Shown here: positions 61,667 to 64,000 of the stretch, one piece after another
Layout of the letters: each line of letters begins with the position of its first letter
Position numbering within the stretch: the stretch's first letter is position 1
Assembly (NCBI GenBank): GCA_963836085.1
Contig: CAWIHT010000008.1
Coordinates: forward strand, 1-64,000
Direction of reading: 5' to 3'
Origin: JAHEEL01 sp963836085
Lineage (GTDB): Bacteria; Actinomycetota; Acidimicrobiia; Spongiisociales; UBA5794
DNA: 64,000 nt
Translations under genes and position numbers: made by a program
Notes under the pieces: generated by a model
What the model saw: only the letters and a program-made list of their open reading frames with translations
Databases searched by the model: none
What the model was told of the DNA's origin: nothing

Positions 61667-61951
61667 ATGATTTCTGTAGTTGACGAACTGTATTTCGATG
61701 CCGAAGAGGCATGGCATGAACACGCCGCTTGTGCGACCCAGCCGGCAGAGGTGTTCTTCCCCCCGAGTGATGTTCCCGGGGCCGCCAGCAGAGCGAAGAC
61801 CATCTGCGCCGGGTGTCCGGTGCAGGAGGAGTGCCTCAGCTTTGCTCTGGAGACGGCGCAGCCCGAGGGCGTGTGGGGAGGCATGGACGCCGGTGAGCGT
61901 CGTCGTCTCCGCCGCCGCACACGAGACCGCAAACGACGCAGAGCCTCCTAG
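61667..61951 (+). CDS. WhiB-family iron-sulfur regulator
   Basis: 94 aa. The four cluster Cys are 22, 47, 50 and 56 (CATQP..., ICAGCPVQEEC), followed by GVWGGMDAGERR and an Arg-rich tail. WhiB proteins bind a 4Fe-4S cluster and partner sigma A. GAGGTGGAG stands upstream of the ATG. It is monocistronic; the subtype cannot be fixed. Confidence 0.94.
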   Translation: MISVVDELYFDAEEAWHEHAACATQPAEVFFPPSDVPGAASRAKTICAGCPVQEECLSFALETAQPEGVWGGMDAGERRRLRRRTRDRKRRRAS

Positions 61952-61966
61952 CGGCAAGCTGTCGGT

Positions 61967-62464
61967 CTACTCGGGACAGTCGAGGTCAGTGTCTCGCGGT
62001 TCGGGCAGCGGTTCCAGGACCACAACGGCAGTCTCACCGGACCGGAGCGCGGCATAGCCGTCGAGGTTCGCGTCGATCTCGCGCCACCGGTCCCAGAGTC
62101 GCGATCGCTCTTCGCCTGTTGTCACTCGCCCTCTTACGTGGCGTCTTCCGTCGGGGAGAGAGACGGTCGCCTCCGGCTGCGCCTGGAGGTTGAGCCACCA
62201 TGCCGGCTCGTCGTCGGCCCAGCCGTTCATCGCCATGGTGACCAGGTTCGGTCCGTCCTCGAAGTACGCCAGGATCACACTTCGTTCTTGACCGCTGAGC
62301 CGCCCGATGGTGGTGAGCCGCATCATGCCGTAGCGAGTGGCTTTGGGACGCCGCAGCCCGAAGCGGCCACCCGTGACGCGATACAAGCCGCGGTGGATGG
62401 ACCACGCGCTGCGAACGAACCACCTCGGCGGCACCTTCGCCTTCTGTGAGAGATCGTCCGACAT
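61967..62464 (-). CDS. Ddn-like deazaflavin (F420)-dependent nitroreductase family protein
   Basis: 165 aa split-beta-barrel protein. The family region is MRLTTIGRLSGQERSVILAYFEDGPNLVTMAMNGWADDEPAWWLNLQAQPEATVSL (in parts: TTIGRLSGQERSV, AWWLNLQA). Ddn in Mycobacterium uses reduced F420. It is convergent with whiB by 15 bp. The physiological substrate is probably a quinone; not determined. Confidence 0.87.
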   Translation of the reverse strand: MSDDLSQKAKVPPRWFVRSAWSIHRGLYRVTGGRFGLRRPKATRYGMMRLTTIGRLSGQERSVILAYFEDGPNLVTMAMNGWADDEPAWWLNLQAQPEATVSLPDGRRHVRGRVTTGEERSRLWDRWREIDANLDGYAALRSGETAVVVLEPLPEPRDTDLDCPE

Positions 62465-62747
62465 CGAGTGTCCCCTGACTGCGGTTCCGCTACTCCCGAA
62501 GTGGTCCTGTGCCGAGCATTGTCATCGGTTTGATGCTCTCGGCGCAAGAACCACTCACGACGTGCATTGCGCCAACTCAGCGGGTGACCCACTGCTCCGT
62601 TCGTCCCTCCCAGCCGGACATAGCTACCCACGTGCTCCACTGAGGAACACTGCAATCGGCCTGCGACCGGCATTCCCGCTCCTGCCGTAGCGATTGTTCG
62701 TCGGCGGATTGTTGCGTCCCTTGGCCGGGCCACGACTGCCGGGGGTC
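62465..62747. other. Intergenic gap without recognised feature
   Basis: 283 bp between the Ddn-like gene start and the M15-like lipoprotein 3' end. I see no plausible reading frame, tRNA or strong hairpin, apart from possible promoter sequence for the Ddn-like gene. Confidence 0.5.
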
Positions 62748-63923
62748 CTACGCGGGTGGGGAGACTGAGATGTGGATGTGGTCTTGGTGTACCCGGTCGG
62801 TGAACGAGCGGCACTTGAACTCCGAGACGGATGCTCCGGCGGAATCCGCTTCGGACCCCTCTGCCGGTTCCGAGTTCTCGAATCTCCACGGACTCCCGAT
62901 CGACGAAACGTCATCCCTGGTGCACCACTCGGCGACGATTCTGTGTGTGGTGGAAGCCCCGGCTCTGTCGTCGATGACGCGTGCATCTGCGATCCGATAC
63001 AGGTCGACGGCATGTCCCGACGTGTGCCGGCTCATGGTGTCGGTTCCGAACACGTTGTACGGATGCCCGGACGTGAGGGTCAGGACGTGGTACTTCCACT
63101 CATCGCCCAGGTCCAGCATGAGACGCAGCAGATCATTGGAGATCCACCCTCGATAGATGTCCCACCGCGCCGAGTCGCTGAGGATGATGTTGGGATGATC
63201 AACCACGCTGCTTGCCAGGCTTGAGAGGTCGGCCGGCCGGGCCGTCAGATCACCTCCCGCAGACGCGAGTTCGTCGAATACCCACTCACCGTCGCTTCGC
63301 ATCAAGCGGATATCCATCGTGCGGGTCACCGTGTCGCTGGGCTCATCGTCGTCGCCGTACTGTTGTCGGACGACCACCATGACGGACATCCGATCATCGG
63401 TGAGGCCGCCAAGCTGCGGGTACACGACCGTCGCCCGAGACCAGAGACCACCGTGGACGGCAGGTTGAACGGCCTCAATCAGTTCCGGGATCTGGTCGTC
63501 GGCGGTGACCACTTCCGCCGCAAGCTGTGTGCCAGATGTATCGGGATCGTACGTCAGGAGCCGTTGCGCGATCTGTCCGGCAACCGTCTTGGCGCCGGCG
63601 TATGGCTCCGACTCGGGTGCCACATACAGGTCCGACACCGGTGGCAGCGGAGCCGGAAGCGGCACTGTCGTCGTGGTCGTCGTGGTCGTCGTCGTGGTTG
63701 TGGTGGTTGGGGGTGGCGCCGGTTCCTCGGTGGCGTTGGCCGTGGTGTCCGTGTCGTTCTCAAGAGTCGCCGAGAGAACAACGACTTCCCCGGGCGCGGG
63801 GCTCAGTTCGCCGCTCTGGGTGGCATCCTCTCGCACGGATTGCACCGAGCACGCTGAGACGAGCAAGGTGGCCAGCGCCGCTGCGACGATGAGAGTGCGT
63901 ATCACGGGTGCCGTTCTCCACAT
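62748..63923 (-). CDS. Lipoprotein with C-terminal M15-like peptidase domain
   Basis: 391 aa. Lipoprotein signal with lipobox LVSAC (Cys about 25) and a linker containing a run of about 14 Thr followed by Pro-rich sequence. Central region unknown. The C-terminal part has SRHTSGHAVDLYRIAD, the SxHxxGxAxD zinc motif of D-Ala-D-Ala carboxypeptidases (M15), and HQDHIHISV near the end supplying the second His. It may trim peptidoglycan outside the cell. Catalytic Asp/Glu assignment is incomplete. Confidence 0.72.
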   Translation of the reverse strand: MWRTAPVIRTLIVAAALATLLVSACSVQSVREDATQSGELSPAPGEVVVLSATLENDTDTTANATEEPAPPPTTTTTTTTTTTTTTVPLPAPLPPVSDLYVAPESEPYAGAKTVAGQIAQRLLTYDPDTSGTQLAAEVVTADDQIPELIEAVQPAVHGGLWSRATVVYPQLGGLTDDRMSVMVVVRQQYGDDDEPSDTVTRTMDIRLMRSDGEWVFDELASAGGDLTARPADLSSLASSVVDHPNIILSDSARWDIYRGWISNDLLRLMLDLGDEWKYHVLTLTSGHPYNVFGTDTMSRHTSGHAVDLYRIADARVIDDRAGASTTHRIVAEWCTRDDVSSIGSPWRFENSEPAEGSEADSAGASVSEFKCRSFTDRVHQDHIHISVSPPA

Positions 63924-63966
63924 GCAGTTGAGAGTCGCTGCTCACTCCGCACGATGGAATGAGTAG

Positions 63967-63987
63967 CTCGGATTCATGGTATCCGAG
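63967..63987. promoter_or_regulatory. Inverted repeat upstream of the M15-like lipoprotein
   Basis: CTCGGAT (63967-63973) and ATCCGAG (63981-63987) form a perfect 7-bp inverted repeat with a 7-bp spacer near the window edge. It could be an operator or a small terminator. Confidence 0.45.
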
Positions 63988-64000
63988 ACTGAGTATTCGC

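Noticed and set aside
63660..63705. GTC/GTG-rich triplet run as an assembly artefact
   Set aside because: It encodes the Thr tract of a lipoprotein linker; similar Thr-rich linkers occur in MalE and the 366 lipoprotein, so it is plausible biology.

Overview
The window is high-GC, gene-dense DNA from an actinobacterium. The lineage markers are a WhiB regulator, the proteasome activator Bpa, a PAC2 protein, three deazaflavin/flavin-type oxidoreductases (LLM-class, Ddn-like, nitroreductase), a maleylpyruvate-isomerase-fold (mycothiol-type) protein, a GT87 mannosyltransferase-like protein, a DUF222/HNH protein and a dnaK-grpE-dnaJ-hspR operon. NifJ, an aldehyde:ferredoxin oxidoreductase and an HdrDE-like membrane Fe-S protein point to a deep, environmental lineage with ferredoxin metabolism, perhaps Acidimicrobiia. 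That placement is inference only. I see no rRNA, tRNA, CRISPR array, prophage or transposase.

Layout. 1-3.3 kb: end of an unknown protein, a decayed lipoprotein, a GH1 glycosidase and a PLP enzyme. 3.3-7.2 kb: heat-shock operon dnaK-grpE-dnaJ-hspR (minus strand) with a HAIR-like operator; grpE carries an apparent single-base frameshift. 7.2-8.3 kb: persulfide-responsive CsoR/CstR regulator with two rhodaneses. 8.3-16.6 kb: hydrolase, F420-type oxidoreductase, glycosyltransferases, and a TetR/acyl-CoA dehydrogenase divergon. 16.6-20.2 kb: nitroreductase, a glutamate racemase-macrodomain fusion, proC and proline dehydrogenase. 20.2-22.2 kb: TPM-like membrane protein and PspA. 22.3-29.7 kb: a redox block of nifJ, a DHOD-like protein, an HdrDE-like protein and DUF456. 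29.7-39.2 kb: maltose-type ABC transporter (no ATPase), its LacI regulator, glycogen synthase, a GH5-like and a GH13 enzyme. 39.2-46.5 kb: lone NuoF-like protein, drug-type ABC exporter with TetR, prephenate dehydratase, orphan DNA methyltransferase, DUF547. 46.6-52.3 kb: acyl-CoA synthetase, NhaA, Na+/Ca2+ exchanger, frameshifted HNH protein. 52.4-58.9 kb: penicillin-acylase family protein, Bpa, tungsten-type AOR, PAC2, FHA protein. 59-64 kb: DevS/DevR-like two-component pair, CBS-BON protein, WhiB, Ddn-like protein and an M15-like lipoprotein.

The genes form short, tightly overlapping operons (ATGA/GTGA overlaps are frequent). Many operon-leading genes have a TANNNT box 6-8 bases before the start codon, which implies widespread leaderless transcription. 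Two families of small repeats (7-8 bp tandem arrays and CTCYCC..GGRGAG palindromes) sit at gene borders and have entered coding sequence in grpE and a tetR gene. The strongest oddities are the MurI-macrodomain fusion, the repeat-bearing frameshifted grpE, the nifJ-DHOD-HdrDE block, and the AOR gene placed between two proteasome-related genes.
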